A stretch of DNA of 25,163 nucleotides from Firm-08 sp045541535 (GTDB lineage Bacteria > Bacillota > Clostridia > Oscillospirales > QAKW01): NCBI GenBank assembly GCA_045541535.1, contig JAZQJG010000017.1:1-25163 (forward strand). The letters are read 5' to 3'. The stretch's first letter is position 1, and each line of letters opens with the position of its first letter. Position numbers and translations under genes: made by a program. Of this stretch, positions 8,316-14,398 are shown in pieces. The notes under the pieces were generated by a model that had not been told where the DNA came from, searched no databases, and worked only from the letters and a program-made list of their open reading frames with translations.

Positions 8316-8521
8316 TCCTCCTTAGCTCAGTTGGTAGGGACGTTTGCGAGCGCCGCCGATGGCGGATACAGCGAGCAATAAGGAGCAGCAGCGGTCGACG
8401 ATCGGCAAGCAAACAACGGCATGCGCAGACGGAGTCGGGCACCGCAATGGTCGCCCCCGCAAATATGCGGCACCGTAGCCTTAAAGCAGTTTGTGCAAAC
8501 CCCAAACGAAATTTAATATAT
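8316..8521 (+). repeat. tRNA-headed GC-rich repeat, copy A (206 bases)
   Basis: The unit begins with about 22 bases equal to the 5' end of the downstream tRNA-Asn (acceptor strand plus D arm, one T/C change). It then switches to a GC-rich body containing 'GCGAGCGCCGCC', 'GTCGACGATCGGCAAGC' and 'GGTCGCCCCCGCAAATAT'. It ends in an AT-rich stretch running to the next tRNA head. Copy B follows directly and is nearly identical over the body. The weaker match of 8282-8315 to the unit's 3' part suggests that a still earlier unit was lost. Confidence 0.85.
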
Positions 8522-8728
8522 TCCTCCAAAGCTTCAGTCGGTAGGGACGTTTGCGAGCGCCGCCGGTGGCGGATACAGCGAGCAATAAGGAGCAGCAGCG
8601 GTCGACGATCGGCAAGCAAACAACGGCTTGCGCAGACGGAGTCGGGCACCGCAATGGTCGCCCCCGCAAATATTCGGCGACGGAGCCCCAAAGCAGTTTG
8701 TACAAACCCTAACCAAAACTTAATATAT
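8522..8728 (+). repeat. tRNA-headed GC-rich repeat, copy B (207 bases)
   Basis: Second tandem unit, starting with a degraded tRNA head ('TCCTCCAAAGCTTCAGTCGG') and the same body as copy A with only scattered differences. It ends exactly where the intact tRNA-Asn begins. The tRNA gene is thus the third head in a 206/207-base tandem series. Long open frames cross both copies on both strands but have no start signals or recognisable protein. Confidence 0.85.
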
Positions 8729-8804
8729 TCCTCCTTAGCTCAGTCGGTAGAGCACTCGGCTGTTAACCGAGTTGTCGTTGGTTCAAGTCCAACAGGGGGA
8801 GCCA
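8729..8804 (+). tRNA. tRNA-Asn (anticodon GTT)
   Basis: A complete cloverleaf: 7-bp acceptor stem (TCCTCCT 8729-8735 with AGGGGGA 8794-8800, one G-T pair), and a D arm beginning TAGCTCAGTCGG. The 5-bp anticodon stem CTCGG/CCGAG encloses loop CTGTTAA, giving anticodon GTT. The T arm contains GGTTCAAGTCC. Discriminator G8801 is followed by an encoded CCA at 8802-8804. It is the only intact RNA gene in the window and sits among several fragments of itself. Confidence 0.95.
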
Positions 8805-8841
8805 AAAGAATGAGGTGTCCAATCGGACACCTCATTCTTTT
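8804..8841. terminator. Bidirectional terminator after tRNA-Asn
   Basis: A perfect 17-bp stem (arms 8804-8820 and 8825-8841, loop AATC) starts at the last base of the tRNA CCA and ends in a T-run. It is symmetric enough to serve the inverted tRNA remnant on the other side. A second version, differing by a compensating base-pair swap, is at 11539-11576. Confidence 0.85.
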
Positions 8842-8871
8842 CGTTTGTTAAGCACTTGAACCAACGACAAC
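8804..8871. repeat. 68-base direct repeat, left copy (candidate attachment-type boundary)
   Basis: It comprises the terminator hairpin, a spacer, and an inverted T-arm segment of tRNA-Asn. It matches 11539-11606 at 65 of 68 positions by my alignment. The two copies bracket about 2.7 kb that includes the AT-rich GH38-like gene. Confidence 0.8.
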
Positions 8872-8902
8872 TCGGGCAATATCTGCGAGCTACCGACTGA
8901 GC
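8855..8902 (-). pseudogene. Inverted, broken tRNA-Asn remnant
   Basis: On the minus strand 8902-8890 equals the tRNA D arm (13 bases). 8875-8855 equals its anticodon 3' strand through T arm (21 bases, perfect). The anticodon loop region between them is replaced by unrelated bases and the acceptor ends are missing. It faces the intact tRNA across the shared bidirectional terminator. Confidence 0.75.
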
Positions 8903-8908
8903 GGGCGA

Positions 8909-9103
8909 AGTCGGTAGGCGAACCGCCGAGCGCTGCCGGTGGCAGATGAAGCGAGGCGGTGAGGCTGCAGCAACACGGCGATTGACAAGCGGTGTGAGCC
9001 GCGCCGACAGAGCCGATGTTGCAAAGGTCGCCCCCGCATACCTTCCTCCTTTGTAGCCCTTTGCAGTTTGCAGAAATGGTTCAAGTCGGGGCAGGGGGAA
9101 CCA
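8909..9103 (+). repeat. Diverged third copy of the tRNA-associated element, ending in a tRNA 3' end
   Basis: It starts with the D-arm piece 'AGTCGGTAG', followed by a body alignable to copies A and B ('GAGCGCTGCCGGTGGCAGAT', 'AAGCGAG', 'GGTCGCCCCCGCA'). It then ends with a tRNA-like 3' end at 9078-9103: a T-arm 'GGTTCAAGTC' and an acceptor 'AGGGGGAACCA'. The element therefore sits between a tRNA 5' piece and a tRNA 3' piece. No functional tRNA can be folded from it. Confidence 0.7.
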
Positions 9104-9136
9104 AAAAACTCTCGTTCTTCGGAACGGGAGTTTTTT
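9103..9136 (+). terminator. Terminator after the tRNA 3'-end remnant
   Basis: A stem of about 15 bp (9103-9117 with 9122-9136, one G-T pair) with a stable TTCG loop and a following T-run. Confidence 0.85.
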
Positions 9137-9139
9137 TAT

Positions 9140-9323
9140 CCAAGCCGATAGGCTTGGCATATCATCACGACGCAGTCGTGTATATCATTGCCGCACAAGT
9201 GCGGCGTATATCATCACACCTTTAGGTGTGTATTAAAAATCTGTCGGCTTGATGATATACAAAACTTCGTTTTGATAATATGCAATTCCTTGCGGAATTG
9301 ATGATATACAATGCTTCGCATTG
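9140..9323. repeat. Array of seven mini-hairpins joined by TATATCAT/ATGATATA linkers
   Basis: Seven short perfect hairpins follow each other. Their arms are 9140-9146/9151-9157, 9166-9171/9175-9180, 9190-9196/9199-9205, 9215-9221/9224-9230, 9260-9265/9269-9274, 9283-9289/9294-9300 and 9309-9314/9318-9323. The stems differ in sequence. The linkers are conserved and change orientation after the fourth hairpin (TATATCAT before, ATGATATA after), so the array is roughly mirror-symmetric. No gene is seen here. Confidence 0.85.
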
Positions 9324-9349
9324 ATTTATATTTGTTTTTATGCTACAAT
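9321..9349 (+). promoter_or_regulatory. Putative promoter for the GH38-like gene
   Basis: TTGATT (9321-9326), a 17-base spacer and TACAAT (9344-9349). The -35 box overlaps the last hairpin of the array. Confidence 0.55.
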
Positions 9350-9370
9350 ACATCAAAAAAGGAAATTATA

Positions 9371-9520
9371 TGGAAATATTATTTAAAATTAGTTACATTA
9401 GATGTAAAGAGTTGGCAAAAGCAGTCTATAGATATTATGTATGATGTTAAAAATTGGGAATCTATGGAATGATTTTTTAGGTATACATTTGCTCATCAAC
9501 CATTTGGGAGGTTAAGGTAA
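9371..9520 (+). pseudogene. Possible 3' remnant of a decayed gene upstream of the GH38-like gene
   Basis: A frame read from 9371 to a TAA at 9518-9520 gives a protein-like AT-rich stretch ('YYLKLVTLDVKSW', 'FFRYTFAHQPFGRLR') interrupted by one TGA at 9470-9472. Its TAA overlaps the ATG of the next gene as TAATG, a common arrangement for coupled genes. I do not recognise the protein. The stretch could instead be untranslated leader. A separate 24-codon frame at 9370-9444 with a weak AAGGAA site is also present but has nothing to support it. Confidence 0.3.
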
Positions 9521-11445
9521 TGGAAAAAATCAAAAAACTATATGTGATTTTCAAGTCTCATTTAGATATTGGATTTACAGATTTTTCCAAAAACGTTCGG
9601 GAAGAATACATTAACAGATATATCCCTCTTGCGTTAAAAACGGCAAAAGAATTGCGAGAAAGCGGAAATGAAGCACGCTTTGTTTGGACTACGGGCTCGT
9701 GGCTTATTAACGAATATGTGAATACACTTAATGCTGATGAATTCAACGAATTCAAGAAACAAGTTGAAGCCGGTGATATTCGTTGGCACGGTTTACCTTT
9801 TACAACACATACGGAAATTATGGATGCTGAACTGTTTGAAACAGGAATAGGAATTTCACAGGAACTTGATAAAACGTTTGGTTTACAGACTGTTTCGGCG
9901 AAAATGACGGATGTGCCCGGGCATACAAGAGCCATAGTTCCGTTTTTGGCAAAGGCGGGAATTGAATTTTTGCATATTGGTGTTAATCCCGCTTCGGCGG
10001 TTCCTAATGTTCCTCAAATCTTTCGTTGGAAGTCCCCAACAGGTGAGGCGATTACCGTAATGTACCATTCTGATTACGGTGTTTTTTCCAAACTTGGTGA
10101 AACAGAATCTGCCATTTATTTTGCTCATGCAGGAGATAACACATCTCCACCGTCTGCCGAGGAAATAATTAAACTTTTTAATGATCTTCACGAAAAATAT
10201 CCCGATGCAGAAATTATCGCATCAGATTTAAATGCTCCCGCTTATGAATTGCGATCAGAAATAGACAAATTACCTATAATAACCGACGAAATAGGTGATT
10301 CTTGGATTCATGGTGCCGGAACCGATCCTGCAAAAATCAATATGTTCCGCGCTTTATTGCGGTTTGGCAAAGATATTAAAGATTTTAGTGTTAGGAAACA
10401 GTTTGATCGAGAGCTTCTTTTGATATCCGAACATACGTGGGGACTTGATGAAAAAACACATTTGAATGATCACGAAAATTTCAGCAAAGAGTCGTTTAAT
10501 TCGGTAAGATCGTCAGAGCCTTATCAAAAAATGGAGCAATCCTGGAGAGAACAAAGAGCTTATTTAGAAAAAGCTTTGTCTATTTTGCCGCGAGAACTAT
10601 ATTCCAAAGCAAAAATGGTAGTAGAGGAAACAAAAAGGGTATCCGTTTTGGCTGATATTTGCAGTTGTTCAGAAGTTCCGGCAGATACTGTTTTTCATAC
10701 TCGAGGGATTGAGTTTTCATTTGGTTTGAATGGCGCTATAAACAAATTAATCCAAAACGGAAAAGTTTATGCGGACGAAAATCATAACTTTGGGATTTGG
10801 TCATATACACAATTTGGTCCGGAAGATTATAAAAGATTTTTCAAACAATACGTTCGTTCGAAAAAGCGATGGGCTTTAGAAGACTTTAATAAAATCGGTT
10901 TTGAAAACTATATTTCACAGAGACATGATTATGTTGCAAAACTTGAAAAAGTTTTGGTAAAAGGGGATATGGTAACGGCAATTGTTTCTATTGATAGCGA
11001 AGCAAATATTAAGTTTGGTTGCCCTAAATGGATGGAAACAACTGTAATTCCTACCGAGAAAGGTTTAATTATTGACGCCGCTTGGTTCGGCAAACCGGCA
11101 AATAGAGCCCCGGAAATGATTAATTTCGGGTTTGAGTTTTGTGAAAAAGATCTTGAAACAAGAAAACTGGGCGAATGGTTAAAGCCCGATGTTGTAGATA
11201 ACGGAAGCAAAAATATGTTTGCTACTGATTTCGGAGTCAGATACCCCTCAATAACGATCCATTCCGTTGATGGTGCAGTGGCTTCCATTGGTAAACCGGC
11301 TATGCTTGATTTTCAAAATGAATTTTGGGATAGATCTAAAATATGGTTTAATCTTTACAACAATCAATGGGGAACCAATTTCCCTATGTGGTATGAGGAA
11401 GATGCCAGATTTAGATACGAATTAATTTTTATGGACTCGATGTAA
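9520..11445 (+). CDS. GH38-like glycosidase-type protein (DUF5054-type)
   Basis: A 641-residue cytoplasmic-type protein without a signal peptide. The start 'YVIFKSHLDIGFTD' has H14 and D16 in the HxD metal-site pattern of GH38-like alpha-mannosidase barrels. 'MTDVPGHT' supplies D131 at the nucleophile/metal position and 'ISEHTWGLDE' supplies H305. The remainder is a beta-rich domain as in that superfamily. I recall proteins with the 'HLDIGFTD ... FVWTTGSWL' pattern as DUF5054. Activity is not established; retaining mannosidase-like hydrolysis is inference. Base composition and codon use (AAA, ATT, TTT, GAA) differ sharply from all other genes here. With the 68-base repeats around the segment, this points to horizontal gain. 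GGAGG and AAGG lie before the ATG. A single gene without sugar transporter neighbours is unusual. Confidence 0.75.
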   Translation: MEKIKKLYVIFKSHLDIGFTDFSKNVREEYINRYIPLALKTAKELRESGNEARFVWTTGSWLINEYVNTLNADEFNEFKKQVEAGDIRWHGLPFTTHTEIMDAELFETGIGISQELDKTFGLQTVSAKMTDVPGHTRAIVPFLAKAGIEFLHIGVNPASAVPNVPQIFRWKSPTGEAITVMYHSDYGVFSKLGETESAIYFAHAGDNTSPPSAEEIIKLFNDLHEKYPDAEIIASDLNAPAYELRSEIDKLPIITDEIGDSWIHGAGTDPAKINMFRALLRFGKDIKDFSVRKQFDRELLLISEHTWGLDEKTHLNDHENFSKESFNSVRSSEPYQKMEQSWREQRAYLEKALSILPRELYSKAKMVVEETKRVSVLADICSCSEVPADTVFHTRGIEFSFGLNGAINKLIQNGKVYADENHNFGIWSYTQFGPEDYKRFFKQYVRSKKRWALEDFNKIGFENYISQRHDYVAKLEKVLVKGDMVTAIVSIDSEANIKFGCPKWMETTVIPTEKGLIIDAAWFGKPANRAPEMINFGFEFCEKDLETRKLGEWLKPDVVDNGSKNMFATDFGVRYPSITIHSVDGAVASIGKPAMLDFQNEFWDRSKIWFNLYNNQWGTNFPMWYEEDARFRYELIFMDSM

Positions 11446-11538
11446 GACGAACTTTTTATACGTTTAGTGGACTTCTTAGAGTCAAACTAACGACTTCAAC
11501 AGAGAAATGTATTGTTCGCCTTTTATGGGATAAAACAC

Positions 11539-11606
11539 AAAAGAAAGAGGTGTCCAATCGGACACCTCTTTCTTTTCGTTTGTTAAGCGCTTGAACCAAC
11601 GACAAC
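11539..11606. repeat. 68-base direct repeat, right copy, with terminator hairpin
   Basis: Its hairpin (11539-11555 with 11560-11576, loop AATC, T-run) can terminate the GH38-like gene. It differs from the left copy by one swapped base pair that keeps the stem perfect, plus one A/G change. Bases 11590-11606 repeat the inverted tRNA-Asn T-arm sequence. Confidence 0.8.
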
Positions 11607-11610
11607 CCAG

Positions 11611-11639
11611 TTGACTCCCCTATCGGATCATATTATAAT
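11611..11639 (+). promoter_or_regulatory. Promoter for the small lipoprotein gene
   Basis: TTGACT (11611-11616), 17-base spacer, TATAAT (11634-11639), 30 bases before the ATG and immediately after the right 68-base repeat. Confidence 0.85.
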
Positions 11640-11668
11640 GAATGTAACAAGAAAAGGAGGTACGCCTT

Positions 11669-12091
11669 ATGAAAAAACATCTGTTGCGAATTTTGATCCT
11701 GCTGTTACTTTTAACGCTGTTCGGGTGCGGCAAATCGGGAAATTCCCCGGAGACGACAGAGATCACGGATATTTCCCAGTGCATCGTTTCTGACGAAAGT
11801 GGGCGGCACCTCATTTTGCCGATTTCAAAAGAAAAAGTGGTGGTGCGTCCCGAGGACGCGCCGTATCTGGAAGAGATTGATCTGGAGATGCTGAAAGCGG
11901 CGGAAAAGAAAATTTATGCAGAGATGGAAAAATACGAGAGAACACCGATTTGTCATTTGATCTTGGATCACGAAAAAAATCTGTGTCTGTCGGCGGAAGA
12001 AATCATTAGTCTGCCGCCCGAAGAGATTAAAGAAAACGAAGCATGCGGCGACCATAAGCATATTTATTTTCAAGAAAAAATCACAAAATAA
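11669..12091 (+). CDS. Small predicted lipoprotein of unknown function
   Basis: A 140-residue protein with a lipoprotein signal peptide: KKH start, leucine-rich core and lipobox 'LFGC' with Cys20 as the lipidated residue. It should be anchored outside the membrane. The mature part is rich in Glu and Lys. It contains a predicted helical stretch 'EEIDLEMLKAAEKKIYAEME', a central 'PICHLILDHEKNLCLSAEEI' region with two cysteines, and an ending 'CGDHKHIYFQ'. I do not recognise a family. AAGGAGG upstream of the ATG and a consensus promoter make it a real, independently expressed gene. It is closed by its own terminator. Confidence 0.8.
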   Translation: MKKHLLRILILLLLLTLFGCGKSGNSPETTEITDISQCIVSDESGRHLILPISKEKVVVRPEDAPYLEEIDLEMLKAAEKKIYAEMEKYERTPICHLILDHEKNLCLSAEEIISLPPEEIKENEACGDHKHIYFQEKITK

Positions 12092-12115
12092 AAAGGACTA
12101 CTCGTAGTCCTTTTT
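12090..12115 (+). terminator. Terminator after the lipoprotein gene
   Basis: An 11-bp stem (12090-12100 with 12105-12115), loop CTCG and a T-run; the stem starts within the stop codon. Confidence 0.9.
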
Positions 12116-12127
12116 TACTTGTTCCCC

Positions 12128-12157
12128 TTGCAAAGGCGGGGGGTGATATGCTAATAT
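12128..12157 (+). promoter_or_regulatory. Weak promoter-like pair before the GH28-like gene
   Basis: TTGCAA (12128-12133) and TAATAT (12152-12157) with an 18-base spacer that includes a G-run. Plausible but not strong. Confidence 0.4.
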
Positions 12158-12190
12158 GAACTTGAAAAAATAAGTCAAGGAGAGTGTCAT

Positions 12191-13678
12191 ATGTTTACCC
12201 ATTCCGATTTCGGTAAATCCGTTGCCCGTTCTGCCGATTGGCGGGTGTTTGCCGAGGGGCAAGAAATTCCCGTATATACCTGTCGTATTTCTGCCTATCC
12301 CTTCAACCGTTGGTGGCCGGGACATCAGCGGCAGACGGAACAAAGTGAAACGGTTTCCTTTATCAATCTGGTAAGCGACGAGGCAGTGAATCTCACCGTG
12401 GAGCCCCTGACCAAAAGTACGGACGGACGGGTGATGATCAAGCCCTATTCCAAGGAAATCCTCCCCGAAATTGATGACAAGCATATAAGCTTTACACTCA
12501 AAGAAAACGGTGCCTACGTGTTGGAGATCAACGATTATCACGGCCTTTTGTACGTTTTTAATAACAAACCGGTTTTCTGCGAAGACAAGGAAGCGGTGAC
12601 CCATTATTTCGGTCCCGGTGTGCACACTCCCGGCAGTATTATTTTGCAATCGGGGGAAAGTGTGTACGTAGATAAGGACGCCTACATATACGGCAACATT
12701 TTTGCCGAGAATGCCGAAAACGTCCGTGTGTTCGGCAACGGCGTTATGGACGATGGCAACGAAAAGCGCACCGACCAGCATTATATGGGCGCCCAACCCT
12801 ACGGTAACATAAAGCTGATGGATTGTAAAAACGTAAGGTTGGAGGGCGTGGGCTTTACCAATTCCGCCATCTGGTGTGTCAACGTGTTCCACTGTGAGGA
12901 CGTGACAATGGACGGCATCCGAGTGTTCGGCCAATGGCGCTATAATACCGACGGTGTGGACATCGTAAACTGTAACCGTGTCACCTTAAAAAACAGTTTT
13001 GTCCATTCTTTTGACGACACGGTGGTCATCAAGGGACTGGATCAATACGGCGACACCTCCAACACCGATATTCTCACCGAAAACTGCGTGCTGTGGTGCG
13101 ACTGGGGCAACACCTGTGAGATCGGCCTTGAAACCTCGGCTCCCGAATATGACAATATCGTATTCCGTAACTGTGATCTGTTGCGGGCGGGGGGCACCGC
13201 CTGTGACATTCAAAACGGTGACTACGCGTGGGTGCACAACGTCACCTTTGAGGATATCCGCATAGAACTGGAGTCCTTTTACACCGCTTCACTGATGCAA
13301 GAAAGTGACGAACACGTTTACGATCAACAGGACACTGTGGAGATCGCCCGTATTTTCAAGGTCACCAACTACCGTTTCAGGGAGTGGTATTCCTTTTTGG
13401 AGTTGCCCGAGACCAAACCCGTCTATCCCGAGGGGGACAAACGATATGCCGGCGTAAGTGACGTGACGGTGAAGGACATTACCATCTATTGCGATCCCAC
13501 GCTTTTGGAGCGGTTTGGAAGGGAGTGCGCCAAGATCAAGATCAAAAAGTATCTCCCCGCTGCCGAGTACAAAAACTTTACGCTGGAAAACGTGGTAATA
13601 AACGGCAAAAAGCTTACAAAAGAGGATATGGATCTGCAACTGATCAACATAGAAAAATCAGTGCTTTCTGTAAAATAA
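12191..13678 (+). CDS. GH28-like parallel beta-helix protein
   Basis: A 495-residue protein with an N-terminal beta domain (about 1-150) and a right-handed parallel beta-helix (about 160-420). Successive 'NVRLEGVGF', 'DVTMDGIRVFG' and 'RVTLKNSFVHS' rungs are visible. The GH28 motifs NTDG (D254) and DD (D275, D276) are present with the 21-residue spacing known from polygalacturonases. The family's GHG histidine motif and RIK motif are not visible; the corresponding area reads 'DWGNTCEIGLET'. It is therefore GH28-like but probably not a normal polygalacturonase. No signal peptide is seen, implying intracellular action on oligosaccharides, such as uronide or rhamnogalacturonan fragments (inference). 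AAGGAG precedes the ATG. It appears to be a single-gene unit. Confidence 0.8.
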   Translation: MFTHSDFGKSVARSADWRVFAEGQEIPVYTCRISAYPFNRWWPGHQRQTEQSETVSFINLVSDEAVNLTVEPLTKSTDGRVMIKPYSKEILPEIDDKHISFTLKENGAYVLEINDYHGLLYVFNNKPVFCEDKEAVTHYFGPGVHTPGSIILQSGESVYVDKDAYIYGNIFAENAENVRVFGNGVMDDGNEKRTDQHYMGAQPYGNIKLMDCKNVRLEGVGFTNSAIWCVNVFHCEDVTMDGIRVFGQWRYNTDGVDIVNCNRVTLKNSFVHSFDDTVVIKGLDQYGDTSNTDILTENCVLWCDWGNTCEIGLETSAPEYDNIVFRNCDLLRAGGTACDIQNGDYAWVHNVTFEDIRIELESFYTASLMQESDEHVYDQQDTVEIARIFKVTNYRFREWYSFLELPETKPVYPEGDKRYAGVSDVTVKDITIYCDPTLLERFGRECAKIKIKKYLPAAEYKNFTLENVVINGKKLTKEDMDLQLINIEKSVLSVK

Positions 13679-13686
13679 TATTTCTC

Positions 13687-13715
13687 TTGCGATATCGGTT
13701 AAAATAGTGTAGAAT
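13687..13715 (+). promoter_or_regulatory. Promoter for the PRTase-like/epimerase pair
   Basis: TTGCGA (13687-13692), 17-base spacer, TAGAAT (13710-13715), with the ATG 30 bases downstream. Confidence 0.65.
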
Positions 13716-13745
13716 AAAAATATAACTATTAAGGGAGGACCTACT

Positions 13746-14387
13746 ATGCCTACGTTGAATATCCTGAAATATCCAACCAAAAGAAGCGATCTGTATCTGC
13801 GCGTTGCCCGCGGCCACTTTGCCACCAGCAACAGCCACAGTAACTATTATATTGACGTGGTTTCTCAAAAAGCCCGCCTGTCCGAGGCCAAGGCGGTGGC
13901 CGAAGCACTGCGTTCTTACTATTACGCCACCACGGTGGTGGACACCATTTTGTGTCTGGACGGCACCGAGGTCATCGGCACCTGTCTGGCGGACACCCTG
14001 TCCCGCAACGACTTTGCCAACCTCAACGCTCACAAATCCATCTACGTCGTCACCCCCGAAACCACCGGCAGCGGTCAGCTCCTGTTCCGGGACAACATCG
14101 TACCGATGATCACCGGCAAGCACGTAATGGTACTGGCCGTCTCCGTTGCCTCCGGTAAGACGGTGGAGGCCGCCGTGGAAGCTGTAAATTATTACGGCGG
14201 TACCGTTACCGGCATCTCTTCCATCTTCTCCACCGCCAAGGAATGCCGCGGCCTGCCCGTACATTCCGTTTTTGACCCCAACGATCTTGCCGGTTATGAA
14301 TGCTATCCCTCCAACGAATGCCCCCTGTGTAAGGCGGGCGTGAAGCTGGACGCTCTGGTCAACAGCCACGGATTTTCAAAACTGTAA
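13746..14387 (+). CDS. Orotate-phosphoribosyltransferase-like protein with altered PRPP motif
   Basis: A 213-residue protein related to the phosphoribosyltransferase fold and usually labelled orotate phosphoribosyltransferase in clostridial genomes. The region where PRTases have an acidic pair in a 'VVxDDVxTTG' PRPP loop instead reads 'VMVLAVSVASGKT' (residues 127-139), without the acids. The flanking 'TVEAAVEAVNYYGGTVTGISSIFS' keeps the fold pattern. A C-terminal 'ECPLCKAGVKLDALVNSHG' has a Cys pair of unknown use. Standard PRPP chemistry is therefore doubtful, and a true PyrE role is unsupported. AGGGAGG lies before the ATG. The next gene starts 11 bases later, so the two form an operon. 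Confidence 0.7.
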   Translation: MPTLNILKYPTKRSDLYLRVARGHFATSNSHSNYYIDVVSQKARLSEAKAVAEALRSYYYATTVVDTILCLDGTEVIGTCLADTLSRNDFANLNAHKSIYVVTPETTGSGQLLFRDNIVPMITGKHVMVLAVSVASGKTVEAAVEAVNYYGGTVTGISSIFSTAKECRGLPVHSVFDPNDLAGYECYPSNECPLCKAGVKLDALVNSHGFSKL

Positions 14388-14398
14388 GGAGTCGGAAA

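Larger units (their letters stand above)
8872..11538. mobile_element. Candidate inserted segment between 68-base repeats at tRNA-Asn
   Basis: The segment lies next to an intact tRNA, is bounded by 65/68 matching repeats containing a tRNA T-arm piece, and carries an AT-rich gene foreign to its surroundings. No integrase or transposase frame is present, so it would be a cargo remnant or recombination product. The AT-rich composition begins near 9330, not at the repeat itself. The 11446-11538 stretch after the GH38-like gene holds no recognised gene. Confidence 0.5.

Noticed and set aside
8201..8851. Long open frames across the tandem tRNA-headed repeats, on both strands
   Set aside because: They run through repeat copies and a tRNA, lack Shine-Dalgarno sites, and are explained by GC-rich repeated sequence.
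8340..9078. Group I intron interrupting a tRNA
   Set aside because: The element does not sit in the anticodon loop, no group I core motifs were seen, and an intact tRNA is present alongside.
9140..9323. CRISPR array
   Set aside because: Stems vary and only short linkers are conserved; there are no uniform repeats, spacers of equal length or cas genes.
9370..9444. 24-codon small protein gene
   Set aside because: Weak start signal, no recognisable features, and a competing frame links better to the downstream gene.
9470..9472. TGA read through as Trp or selenocysteine
   Set aside because: No SECIS-like structure, and no recoding is suggested by any other gene in the window.
11446..11593. Frame running through the right 68-base repeat
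   Set aside because: It passes through a terminator hairpin and tRNA-derived sequence, with no start site or recognised protein.
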